The notes under the pieces are model-generated. The model was given only the letters and a program-made list of their open reading frames with translations. It ran no database searches and had not been told where the DNA came from. From NCBI GenBank assembly GCA_023458315.1, contig JAEXAH010000135.1, forward strand, positions 1-21,541: a DNA stretch of 21,541 nucleotides, given 5' to 3'. This document shows positions 1 through 7,092 of this stretch, in pieces. Position 1 is the first letter of the stretch. Every line of letters starts with the position of its first letter. Position numbers and translations under genes: made by a program. This DNA comes from Pseudomonadota bacterium (GTDB lineage: Bacteria; Pseudomonadota; Alphaproteobacteria; Rhodospirillales; Magnetospirillaceae).

Positions 1-439
1 CGGATGGCGCGGAATCGGGCTGACTGATGCCGAACTGGAAGCGGCCGTCCATCTCGCGCACCAGATGCAGGCGCGGCTTGAACAGCACGACCGAATTGGG
101 GGCCAGGACGCCGTTCAGCAGGGCGCGGCCGTTCAGGGTCAGCGCCACCTCGGGCACGGTGGCGATGGGCTGATCCGACGAACCGGCATAGGCGCGCACG
201 TTGACGGCGCGGATTTCCACCATGCGGTCGTGCTGCCCCAGCGCCAGGACGGTGGTGTCCAGGCGCACGGACAGGCCGCCATCCTTGGCGGTCAGGGCTT
301 CCTCGATATACGGCGTCAGGAAATCAAGCGCGATCGGACCGCTGGACAGGCGCCAGACGAACAGAGGCAGCAGGATCAACAGGCCGACGACGAGGGCTCC
401 CAGAGTCCGGAACAGACTTCTGACGGCACCGTGGACCAC
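1..439 (-). CDS. AsmA/YhdP-like envelope protein (N-terminal part, cut by window edge)
   Basis: Reading leftwards from a GTG at 439, the frame stays open to the window edge, giving about 146 N-terminal residues. A GGAGG (complement of 450-454) sits 10 nt upstream of the GTG, and an in-frame TGA lies just upstream of it, so the start is well fixed. Residues about 10-30 form one hydrophobic membrane anchor (LGALVVGLLILLPLFVW). After it comes a periplasmic-type segment with the pattern of AsmA/DUF3971 proteins, including PYIEEAL, a VRAYAGS stretch and a VPEVALTLNGRALLNGVLAPNSV block. Members of this family, such as YhdP and TamB relatives, are very large inner-membrane-anchored proteins linked to lipid transport to the outer membrane, so most of the gene lies outside. 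It diverges from glnE with only a short shared promoter region. The family is called from the N-terminus only; exact subfamily is uncertain. Confidence 0.7.
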   Translation of the reverse strand, partial: MVHGAVRSLFRTLGALVVGLLILLPLFVWRLSSGPIALDFLTPYIEEALTAKDGGLSVRLDTTVLALGQHDRMVEIRAVNVRAYAGSSDQPIATVPEVALTLNGRALLNGVLAPNSVVLFKPRLHLVREMDGRFQFGISQPDSAPS

Positions 440-476
440 TAGCGTTCAGCCTCCATGTCCGACTTGACCCCTCCTC

Positions 477-503
477 GTGATTTCACCAGTGTGAAGCAAT
501 CAC
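477..503. promoter_or_regulatory. Imperfect inverted repeat in the AsmA-like/glnE divergent spacer
   Basis: Outer arms GTGATT (477-482) and AATCAC (498-503) enclose inner arms TTCAC (482-486) and GTGAA (491-495) around a short CAGT centre. The repeat lies between the two divergent start regions, where an operator would be expected. A TTGACC at 463-468 could be a -35 element for glnE, but I find no convincing -10 for it. The regulator is unknown. Confidence 0.3.
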
Positions 504-523
504 AACATGTGGGATTGCACAAG

Positions 524-3496
524 GTGAACTTTCCCTTGGATGAGCGCGTTTTGCCCCTGATCTCCAACCCCGGCGCCGAGGAACGCGGTTTCGAACGCTG
601 GACCGAAATCGCCGACGGTCTGGAGGACCAGGACCAGGCCGACAGGATGCGGGCGGTTGTTGGCGATTTGAAGGCAAGGGCGCTGCTGGCGCGCGTCTTC
701 GGCAATTCGCCGTTCCTGACCTTGTGCGCGGTCAACGAACCGGCCTTTTTGTGCCGCCTGCTGGACGTCGGCCCCGACCGGGCCATGGCCGACCTGACCG
801 CCGAACTGGCCGAACAGGTGGATGGCGAAACCGACATGGCGCGGCTGATGGCGGCGCTGCGGGTGGGCAAGCGCCGCACCGCGCTGCTGGTGGCGCTGGC
901 CGACATCGCCGGGCTGTGGGCGCTGGAGCAGGTGACGGAGGCACTGGCCGATTACGCCGAGGCCGCCACCCGCCACGCCCTGCGCTTCCTGTTGCGGCGC
1001 GAGGCGCGCAAGGGCGAGTTCGCCCTGCCCCACCCCGACGACCCGGAAAAGGATACCGGAATGGTCATCCTGGGCATGGGCAAGTTCGGCGCACGCGAAC
1101 TGAACTATTCCAGCGACATCGACCTGATCGTGTTCTACGACCACGAAAAGCTGGATTATACCGGCCGCCGATCGTTGCCCGAATGCATGATCGCCATGAC
1201 CAAGGATCTGGTGAAGATCCTGGACGAGCGCACGGTCAACGGCTACGTCTTCCGCACCGATCTGCGGTTGCGGCCCGATCCCGGCTCGACCCCGGTGGCC
1301 ATTTCGCTGCTGGCCGCCGAATCCTATTACGAAGGCTTCGGCCAGAACTGGGAACGCGCCGCCATGATCAAGGCGCGGCAGGTGGCGGGCGACCCGGTGG
1401 TGGGCGCCGCTTTCCTGAAGTTCCTGCGCCCGTTCATCTGGCGCAAATCGCTGGATTTCGCCGCCATCCAGGACATCCATTCCATCAAGCGCCAGATCAA
1501 CGCCCACAAGGGCGGCCATTCCATCGCCGTGGCCGGGCACAACATCAAGCTGGGGCGCGGCGGCATCCGCGAGATCGAGTTCTTCGCCCAGACCCAGCAA
1601 CTGATCTGGGGCGGCCGCCAGCCCGAGATGCGCTGCTGCCGCACCCTGGATGCCCTGCACGCCCTGGCCGAGTTGGGCCACACCGATCAGCAGGTGGTGG
1701 TCGAGCTTGAGGAAGCCTATCGCTTCCTGCGCCAGCTTGAACACCGTTTGCAGATGATCGACGACAAGCAGACCCAGACCCTTCCCGACAGCCCGGCGCG
1801 GCTGGCGGAGTTGGCGGCGTTCATGGGCTTCGCCGACATCGAGGGCTTCTCGGCGGCACTGACCAGGCGGTTGCAGATCGTCGAGGCCCATTACGCCAAG
1901 CTGTTCGACGACAGCCCCGACCTGGGCACCCACGGCAATCTGGTGTTCACCGGCGGCGAGAACGACCCCGACACCGTGCGCACCCTGATCGAGATGGGTT
2001 TCACCACCGCCGAGGCGGTGTGTTCCACCATCCGCGGCTGGCACCACGGCCGCATCCGCGCCACCCGCACCACCCGCGCCCGTGAATTGCTGACCGAACT
2101 GACCCCGGCGCTGCTGGGGGCGTTGTCCAACACGGTGTCGCCCGACGACGCCTTCATGCGCTTCGACGCCTTCCTGTCGCACCTGCCGGGCGGCGTGCCG
2201 CTGTTCTCGCTGTTCTATTCCAACCCGTCGCTGTTGGAACTGGTGGCCGAGATCATGGGCAACGCCCCCCGACTGGCCGAGCATCTGGCCCGCCACACCA
2301 ACGTGCTGGATGCGGTGGTGTCGCCGGTGTTCTTCGAACCGCCGCCCGGCCGCGACGAATTGCAGGCCGACCTGAACCGCGCCCTGGCCGAAGCCGAGGA
2401 TTTCCAGGAGGTTCTGGACATCAGCCGCCGCTGGGCCAACGACCACAAATTCCAGGTCGGCGTGCAGACCCTGCGCAACCTGCTGTCGCCCGACCGGGCG
2501 GCGCGGGCCTTCACCGACATCGGCGACGCCATCCTGACGGCGGTGACGCCCAGGGTCGAGGAGGAACTGGCCCGCCCGCACGGCACCATTCCCGGCGGCG
2601 GCTGGTGCATCCTGGCCATGGGCAAGATGGGCGGGCGCGAGATGACCGCCACCTCGGACATGGATCTGATCCTGATCTACGACGCCCCCGAGGATGTGGA
2701 GGAATCCGACGGCGGCCGCCCGTTGTCCACCTCGGCGTGGTATGCCCGCCTGACCCAGCGCATCGTCAACGCCCTGACCGCCAAGACCGGCGAGGGCACG
2801 TTGTACGAAGTGGACATGCGGCTGCGGCCGTCGGGCAGTTCCGGCCCCATCGCCTCCAGCTTCGCGTCGTTCGAACGCTATCAAAAAGAATCCGCCTGGA
2901 CCTGGGAGCACATGGCGCTGACCCGCGCCCGAATCGTCACCGGCGACCCGCGCGTCTGCGCCAAGGTCGAGGCGGTGATCCGCGAGGTGCTGACCCGGCC
3001 GCGCGACGCCGAGCGGCTGGTCCTGGACGTGGCGGAAATGCGCGAACGCATGGCGCGCGAGCACAAGGCCGACAGCCATTGGGAGGTCAAGCACCTGCGC
3101 GGTGGTCTGGTGGACATCGAATTCACCGCCCAGTACCTGCAATTGCGCCACGGCCGCGAACATCCGGCCATGCTGTGCCACAACACCCGCGACGCGCTGG
3201 AGGCGGCCAACGCCGTCGGCATCCTGGCGGGCGGCGACCTGGACGCGCTGGTGGCGGCGTGGCGGTTGTGGTCGGCGGTGCAATTGGTGCTGCGCCAGAC
3301 CATCGCCGGGGCCTTCGACGAAAAGACCGCGCCGCGCGGCCTCAAGGACGTGCTGGTGCAGGCGTCGGGCCTGACCGACTTCAAGACCCTGGTGGACCGC
3401 ATGGACGATTGCGCCGCCCAGGCGCTGGAGGTGTTCGACCGCATCGTCGGCACCCCCGGCCGGGCGATGCGCGAAAAAATCGGCCCGGATGCCTGA
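524..3496 (+). CDS. glnE: Bifunctional glutamine synthetase adenylyltransferase/adenylyl-removing enzyme
   Basis: GlnE adds AMP to, and removes it from, the glutamine synthetase subunit tyrosine, under control of PII/GlnK, to tune nitrogen assimilation in the cytoplasm. Both nucleotidyltransferase domains are visible. The N-terminal (deadenylylation) one has GMGKFGARELNYSSDID near residues 184-200 and the C-terminal (adenylylation) one has AMGKMGGREMTATSDMD near 699-714; each keeps the metal-binding D-x-D pair. The product is about 990 residues against 946 in E. coli, and no domain is broken. The frame is open from an ATG at 455, but that start has no ribosome binding site and codons 455-523 lack the G/C-ending bias seen afterwards. 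I prefer the GTG at 524 (GGGA upstream); a TTG at 536 behind AAGGTG is also possible. A bcp gene follows on the same strand. Confidence 0.95.
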   Translation: MNFPLDERVLPLISNPGAEERGFERWTEIADGLEDQDQADRMRAVVGDLKARALLARVFGNSPFLTLCAVNEPAFLCRLLDVGPDRAMADLTAELAEQVDGETDMARLMAALRVGKRRTALLVALADIAGLWALEQVTEALADYAEAATRHALRFLLRREARKGEFALPHPDDPEKDTGMVILGMGKFGARELNYSSDIDLIVFYDHEKLDYTGRRSLPECMIAMTKDLVKILDERTVNGYVFRTDLRLRPDPGSTPVAISLLAAESYYEGFGQNWERAAMIKARQVAGDPVVGAAFLKFLRPFIWRKSLDFAAIQDIHSIKRQINAHKGGHSIAVAGHNIKLGRGGIREIEFFAQTQQLIWGGRQPEMRCCRTLDALHALAELGHTDQQVVVELEEAYRFLRQLEHRLQMIDDKQTQTLPDSPARLAELAAFMGFADIEGFSAALTRRLQIVEAHYAKLFDDSPDLGTHGNLVFTGGENDPDTVRTLIEMGFTTAEAVCSTIRGWHHGRIRATRTTRARELLTELTPALLGALSNTVSPDDAFMRFDAFLSHLPGGVPLFSLFYSNPSLLELVAEIMGNAPRLAEHLARHTNVLDAVVSPVFFEPPPGRDELQADLNRALAEAEDFQEVLDISRRWANDHKFQVGVQTLRNLLSPDRAARAFTDIGDAILTAVTPRVEEELARPHGTIPGGGWCILAMGKMGGREMTATSDMDLILIYDAPEDVEESDGGRPLSTSAWYARLTQRIVNALTAKTGEGTLYEVDMRLRPSGSSGPIASSFASFERYQKESAWTWEHMALTRARIVTGDPRVCAKVEAVIREVLTRPRDAERLVLDVAEMRERMAREHKADSHWEVKHLRGGLVDIEFTAQYLQLRHGREHPAMLCHNTRDALEAANAVGILAGGDLDALVAAWRLWSAVQLVLRQTIAGAFDEKTAPRGLKDVLVQASGLTDFKTLVDRMDDCAAQALEVFDRIVGTPGRAMREKIGPDA

Positions 3497-3513
3497 CCAA
3501 AAGGTTAGGCATC
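3488..3513 (+). other. Stem-loop spanning the glnE stop codon
   Basis: GATGCCTGACC (3488-3498) pairs with GGTTAGGCATC (3503-3513) across an AAAA loop, giving 11 pairs including one G-U, with a few more imperfect pairs outside. The glnE stop codon lies inside the left arm. There is no run of T after it, so it is not a classical intrinsic terminator; it may protect the mRNA 3' end or mark a factor-dependent stop. Confidence 0.4.
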
Positions 3514-3553
3514 GGCCCCCGCCCGGCGCTTGAGGGACAAACATAAGAGATGC

Positions 3554-3594
3554 GTAAAACGGTCACTTGAATGCAGTGCACAACGTTTTACAAC
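3554..3594 (+). promoter_or_regulatory. Candidate bcp promoter within an 8-bp inverted repeat
   Basis: GTAAAACG (3554-3561) and CGTTTTAC (3584-3591) are exact inverted arms 22 bp apart. Between and over them lies a sigma-70-like promoter, TTGAAT (3567-3572), 16 bp, TACAAC (3589-3594), whose -10 overlaps the right arm. An inner CACT/AGTG pair (3564-3567, 3575-3578) could extend the structure. The layout fits a repressor or redox-regulator operator upstream of bcp, but the regulator is not identifiable. Confidence 0.35.
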
Positions 3595-3638
3595 TCGGGA
3601 GGGGCCGCGATGCCCCCAACCAGGAGAGGGATAACGCG

Positions 3639-4100
3639 ATGACCGTGACCGTCGGCCAGCCTGCCCCCGATTTCACCGTGGAAACCGACGAAGGCCCGCG
3701 CTCGCTGGCCGATTACCGGGGCCAGCGGCTGGTGCTGTATTTCTATCCCAAGGACGACACCTCGGGCTGCACGTCGGAAGCGCACCAATTCCGCGACGAA
3801 TACCTGCGCTTCACCGTCAACAAGGCGGAAATCCTGGGCGTGTCCAAGGATTCCATCGCCAGCCACGAAAAGTTCCGCGCCAAGCACTCCCTGCCCTTCC
3901 CGCTGGCCAGCGACGCCGACGGCGCCCTGTGCGAAGCCTATGGCGTGTGGAAGGAAAAGAACAATTACGGCAAGAAGTACATGGGCATCGAGCGCTCGAC
4001 CTTCCTGATCGACGAGAACGGCATCGTGGTCAAGGAATGGCGCAAGGTGAAGGTCGCGGGCCACATCCAGGCCATCCTGGACATGCTGCACGAGCTGTGA
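3639..4100 (+). CDS. bcp: Thioredoxin-dependent peroxiredoxin, Bcp/PrxQ type
   Basis: The product has 153 residues, the usual Bcp length, and reduces hydrogen and alkyl peroxides in the cytoplasm. It opens with the typical VGQPAPDF and carries the active-site stretch YPKDDTSGCTSEA, with the peroxidatic cysteine at C44. The resolving cysteine that many Bcp proteins have five residues later is a histidine here (H49), so this is a 1-Cys-type variant or uses another cysteine; a second Cys occurs in ALCEAYGVW. The ATG at 3639 has a good AGGAGAGGG eight bases upstream. An upstream in-frame ATG at 3567 lies in the inverted-repeat promoter region and would add a non-homologous tail, so I reject it. 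A clean terminator follows directly, so bcp looks like its own transcription unit downstream of glnE. Confidence 0.95.
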   Translation: MTVTVGQPAPDFTVETDEGPRSLADYRGQRLVLYFYPKDDTSGCTSEAHQFRDEYLRFTVNKAEILGVSKDSIASHEKFRAKHSLPFPLASDADGALCEAYGVWKEKNNYGKKYMGIERSTFLIDENGIVVKEWRKVKVAGHIQAILDMLHEL

Positions 4101-4109
4101 TCCCGTCCA

Positions 4110-4145
4110 TGCCCACCGGCGTGGCACGGCGGTGGGCAGTTTTCC
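4110..4145 (+). terminator. Intrinsic terminator of bcp
   Basis: TGCCCACCG (4110-4118) pairs exactly with CGGTGGGCA (4130-4138) around an 11-base loop, followed by GTTTTCC. It starts ten bases after the bcp stop codon. Confidence 0.75.
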
Positions 4146-4197
4146 TGGTCGCATATCGGCGCTTGCCTTCGACGGCGAAGCGACGGATGGTGCCGTT

Positions 4198-4989
4198 ATG
4201 ACCAGCCTCAGCGACCTTGCCGTTTCCATCCTGTCCACCGCCGACGCGCTGGAAAAGTGCCGCCTGACCCGCGCCATCGCCGCCGATTGGTTCGCGGGCC
4301 GTATCGCCGCGCGCGGCGACACCCGGCCGCCCGACCGCCCGGCACGCCCCGCGCGGCCGTCCTTGCTGGCGCCCAAGGAAATGCCCAAGCGCGCCTATGG
4401 CGGCGAACGCGGCCGCATCGGTCTGGTGCACGCCTTGGCCCATATCGAACTGAACGCCATCGATCTGGCCTGGGACATCGTTTGCCGCTTCCCGCACGAG
4501 GACATGCCCAAGGGCTTCGTGGACGATTGGGTGCAGGTGGCCGTGGACGAGGCCGAACATTTCGAGATGCTGCAAAAGCTGCTGGGGCAACTGGGCGCCA
4601 GTTATGGCGACCTGCCCGCCCATGACGGGCTGTGGCAGGCGGCGGAAAAGACCGCCGACGATTTGATGGCGCGGCTGGTGGTGGTGCCCATGACGCTGGA
4701 GGCGCGCGGCCTCGACACCACGCCGGGCACCATGGAAAAGCTGGCGCGGAACGGCGACGCCATGACGCCGCCGGTGCTGGACGTCATCTATCACGACGAA
4801 ATCCGCCACGTGGCGGCGGGCGTGCGCTGGTTCCGCCATCTGGCCGACAAACGCGGCCTGGACGGCCGCGCCGAATATGTCCGGCTGATGGGCGAACGCT
4901 TTCCGGCGGGCCTGAAGGCGCCGTTCAACCACCCGGCCCGCGCCCAGGCGGATTTTCCCCAGGATTGGTACGAGCCGCTGGCGCGCTGA
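4198..4989 (+). CDS. DUF455 ferritin-like protein
   Basis: The 263-residue product matches the DUF455 (COG2833) family of ferritin-like helical-bundle proteins, whose function is not established. Family hallmarks are present in order: a GERGRIGLVHALAHIELNAIDLAWDI helix with E84, a DEAEHFEML helix with E118 and H121, the AHDGLW and TLEARGLDTTPG segments, and YHDEIRHVAAGV with E201 and H204. This E/ExxH/ExxH pattern is what a ferritin-type di-metal centre would need, so metal binding is a reasonable inference. The frame extends up to an ATG at 4132, but that start lies inside the bcp terminator; the ATG at 4198 fits the family N-terminus, although its ribosome binding site (GGATGG) is weak. It stands alone between bcp and a converging gene, with its stop only 9 bp from that gene's stop. 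Confidence 0.9.
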   Translation: MTSLSDLAVSILSTADALEKCRLTRAIAADWFAGRIAARGDTRPPDRPARPARPSLLAPKEMPKRAYGGERGRIGLVHALAHIELNAIDLAWDIVCRFPHEDMPKGFVDDWVQVAVDEAEHFEMLQKLLGQLGASYGDLPAHDGLWQAAEKTADDLMARLVVVPMTLEARGLDTTPGTMEKLARNGDAMTPPVLDVIYHDEIRHVAAGVRWFRHLADKRGLDGRAEYVRLMGERFPAGLKAPFNHPARAQADFPQDWYEPLAR

Positions 4990-4998
4990 TCCCCAATC

Positions 4999-5559
4999 CT
5001 ATTTGCCGCCCAATGCCTTGGGCGCCCAGGCTTTGACCGCCACCGCCTTGCCGTTCTGCGACCGCATCAGGCGCGGCTTGACCACCTGATCGGCGGCGGG
5101 ACCGGCGGCGGCGCCGCCCTTGCTGCGGGCCACTTCGGCGCCATAGAACTTGACCATGGCGGACAGGGGGATTTCCTCGCCCAGACCCTTGGCGGCGGCC
5201 TCGGCCACCGGGGCATGCCCGGCCAGCTTCTTGTTCAGGGTTTCGGCGGAATACTGGCCGAAGCGGCGCCAGATGCTGTCCAGGAAATGCGCCACGGTGT
5301 CGGCGACGGGATTGGCCTCGACCATATGCGGACGGCCATAGGCGAAGGCGTGAAACACCGTCGGCTCGACAGGCCCCAAGGAATCGACCACGAAGGTGGC
5401 GGGCATCAACTTGCGCCCGGGATAGGCCACGGAATAATACGCCTGGGCCAGAAACATCAGCCGGTGCAGTTTCTGCGGCTGGATGTATTCCCGATCATTC
5501 AGCGCCCGGTCGGTGAACCAGAACACCACGTCCAGGCAGGATTGAACCGCGAACGGCAT
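4999..5559 (-). CDS. Panacea/SocA-like (DUF4065) domain protein
   Basis: Residues about 5-85 carry the Panacea (DUF4065, SocA-like) pattern: DVVFWFTDRALND, then IQPQKLHRLMFLAQAYYSVAYPGRKLMPATFVVDSLGPVEPTVFHAFAYGR, matching the family's LQKLLYYAQ...GPVVPEVYHAF core. The 186-residue protein ends in a basic, low-complexity tail (KPRLMRSQNGKAVAVKAWAPKALGGK). Panacea proteins act as antitoxins paired with many unrelated toxins, and SocA in Caulobacter delivers the toxin SocB to ClpXP. No recognised toxin lies beside this gene, so it may be a solitary copy with a housekeeping role, or its partner may be the short unknown protein upstream. The ATG at 5559 has GGGAG seven bases upstream and its own candidate promoter. 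Family call good, function unknown. Confidence 0.75.
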   Translation of the reverse strand: MPFAVQSCLDVVFWFTDRALNDREYIQPQKLHRLMFLAQAYYSVAYPGRKLMPATFVVDSLGPVEPTVFHAFAYGRPHMVEANPVADTVAHFLDSIWRRFGQYSAETLNKKLAGHAPVAEAAAKGLGEEIPLSAMVKFYGAEVARSKGGAAAGPAADQVVKPRLMRSQNGKAVAVKAWAPKALGGK

Positions 5560-5585
5560 GCACGCACTCCCTTTGCCACGGCCCG

Positions 5586-5613
5586 ATCATAACCGCCTGT
5601 CGGGGCCGCGCAA
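5586..5613 (-). promoter_or_regulatory. Candidate sigma-70 promoter of the Panacea gene
   Basis: On the minus strand, TTGCGC (complement of 5608-5613) is followed after 16 bp by TATGAT (complement of 5586-5591), a good -10. A TTGACT (5614-5619) lies just upstream but too far for standard spacing. Transcription would begin about 20 bases before the ATG at 5559. Confidence 0.4.
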
Positions 5614-5615
5614 AG

Positions 5616-5876
5616 TCAACTGAAGAATTGCCGGACGCGGTCGAGGAAGCTGAGCGGCGGCACCGGCGCGCCAGCCGGGGCCGGGGCCGAAGCCGGGCTT
5701 TCCAGACCGAATTCGCCGGTGGTGAAGATGGGAACATCGACCACATCCTCCACGTGCCGACCGGGCTTGGGCTCGGACGGCTTGGCGTGATGGACGGCGA
5801 CAAGGCGGTGCGCCAGGTTTTCCAGGGCACTCGCCGCGTTCACTCCATCATGGTTATGGAGCGGCGATATTTCCAT
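5616..5876 (-). CDS. Short protein of unknown function
   Basis: This 86-residue frame has the G/C-ending codon bias of its neighbours, which supports it as coding; I do not recognise a family. The N-terminal half contains a possible helix (SALENLAHRLVAVHHA), the middle is acidic (GRHVEDVVDVPIF), then there is a Pro/Ala-rich linker (PASAPAPAGAPVPP), and the C-terminus is a short amphipathic helix, LSFLDRVRQFFS, of the kind that can touch a membrane or a partner. The ATG at 5876 lies only nine bases after a TATAGT -10 box, so either the mRNA is leaderless or translation begins at an internal GTG at residue 12. It sits 56 bp upstream of the Panacea gene on the same strand and might be its partner, but that gene also has its own promoter. 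Confidence 0.55.
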   Translation of the reverse strand: MEISPLHNHDGVNAASALENLAHRLVAVHHAKPSEPKPGRHVEDVVDVPIFTTGEFGLESPASAPAPAGAPVPPLSFLDRVRQFFS

Positions 5877-5885
5877 GGTTCGACC

Positions 5886-5914
5886 ACTATAGCACCACTA
5901 CGCACAACCGTCAT
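5886..5914 (-). promoter_or_regulatory. Candidate sigma-70 promoter of the short unknown gene
   Basis: Minus strand ATGACG (complement of 5909-5914), 17 bp, then TATAGT (complement of 5886-5891). The spacer between the aminotransferase stop and the next start contains little else. The -10 ends nine bases before the ATG at 5876, which suggests a leaderless or near-leaderless transcript. Confidence 0.45.
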
Positions 5915-5939
5915 CTGGACGGAAGCTGGATGCCCGCCC

Positions 5940-7088
5940 CTACTTCCGCCAGGATTTCAGCCGCCGGGCCGCCTCGACCATGTCGGCAGTGGCGCCCGCG
6001 AAGGAAAAGCGCAGGGTGCGCCGCCCTTCGTAGGGATCGAAATCCATGCCGGGGGTGCAGGCGATGCCGGTTTCCGCCAGCATGCGGCGGCAGAATTCGG
6101 CGCTGTCGCCGGTCAGGTCCGAGACGTCGGCATAGATGTAGAAGGCGCCGTCGGACGGCGCGAGGCGCGAGAACCCGGCGGCGGGCAATTCGTTCAGCAG
6201 CACGTCGCGGTTGGCCTTGTAAACGGCGACGCGGGCGTCCAACTCGTCGTAGCACTCGAACACCGCCTCGGCCGCCACCTGCGACAGGGTCGGCGGCGAG
6301 ATGAACAAATTCTGCGCCAGACATTCCACCGGCCGCACCAGATCGGGCGGCAACACCATCCAGCCCAGACGCCAGCCGGTCATGGCGTAGTATTTGGAAA
6401 AGCTGTTGACGATGACGGTGTGCTCGCCCGCCCCCGCCGCGCTGCCCGCCGGGGCGCCATAGGTGATGCCGTGATAGATCTCGTCCGACACCAGCCGGAT
6501 GCCCTTCACCTCGCACCACGCCGCCAGTTCCGCCACCTCGTGCGCCGACAGCATGGAGCCGGTGGGATTGCTGGGGCTGGCGACCACCACGCCGTCCAGA
6601 CGGCCCTCGATCCGCTCCAGCACGTCCACGGTCAATTGCCAGCGCGACGCGGCGCCGACCGGCACCGCCACCACCTCGATGCCCAGGGCCTCCAGGATGT
6701 TGCGATAGGCGGGATAGCCCGGCGCCGCCACCGCCACCCGATCGCCCGCGTCGAAGGCGGCCAGGAAGGCCAGCAGGAAGGCGCCCGACGACCCCGTCGT
6801 CACCGCCACGTTTTCCGCCGCCACGGTCACGCCATAGGCATGGCGGTAATGGCGGGCGATGCGCTGGCGCAGGGATGGCAGGCCCAGGGCCTCGGTATAG
6901 CCCAGGCCGTGATGGTCCAGCGCCGCCCGGGCCGCCGCCAGCACCCGCGACGGCGCCTTGCCCGACGGCTGGCCCACTTCCAGGTGGATGACGTCGCCGC
7001 CCGCCGCCGCCCGTTCGTTGGCGGCGCGCATGACGTCCATGACGATGAACGGAGCGATGGCGCCCCGCTTGGCAACCTTGAACGCCAT
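5940..7088 (-). CDS. PLP-dependent aminotransferase, class I/II (fold type I)
   Basis: The 382-residue product has the layout of the AspC/AAT-like aminotransferases: LEVGQPSG near residue 40, YTEALGLPSLRQRIARHY, the cofactor-binding TTGSSGAFLLAF, the PSNPTG motif, VSDEIYHGI with the cofactor Asp, NSFSKYYAMTGWRLGW with Schiff-base K232, and a C-terminal RFSFA with the carboxylate-binding arginine. It probably moves an amino group between an amino acid and a 2-oxoacid in the cytoplasm; the substrate cannot be read from sequence. The start is four bases after the stop of the GGT-like gene, with AAGGA inside that gene's end, so the two are cotranscribed and translationally coupled. That pairing may reflect use of amino acids from gamma-glutamyl compounds, but this is inference. 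Confidence 0.92.
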   Translation of the reverse strand: MAFKVAKRGAIAPFIVMDVMRAANERAAAGGDVIHLEVGQPSGKAPSRVLAAARAALDHHGLGYTEALGLPSLRQRIARHYRHAYGVTVAAENVAVTTGSSGAFLLAFLAAFDAGDRVAVAAPGYPAYRNILEALGIEVVAVPVGAASRWQLTVDVLERIEGRLDGVVVASPSNPTGSMLSAHEVAELAAWCEVKGIRLVSDEIYHGITYGAPAGSAAGAGEHTVIVNSFSKYYAMTGWRLGWMVLPPDLVRPVECLAQNLFISPPTLSQVAAEAVFECYDELDARVAVYKANRDVLLNELPAAGFSRLAPSDGAFYIYADVSDLTGDSAEFCRRMLAETGIACTPGMDFDPYEGRRTLRFSFAGATADMVEAARRLKSWRK

Positions 7089-7092
7089 GGGA

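Noticed and set aside
500..3544. A 1014-codon open frame antisense to glnE
   Set aside because: It is a by-product of high GC in the opposite strand: low-complexity His/Gln/Gly/Ala-rich translation with no domain, fully overlapped by the well-supported glnE.
4132..4197. Upstream start for the DUF455 protein
   Set aside because: The added codons overlap the bcp terminator, and the family N-terminus fits the ATG at 4198.
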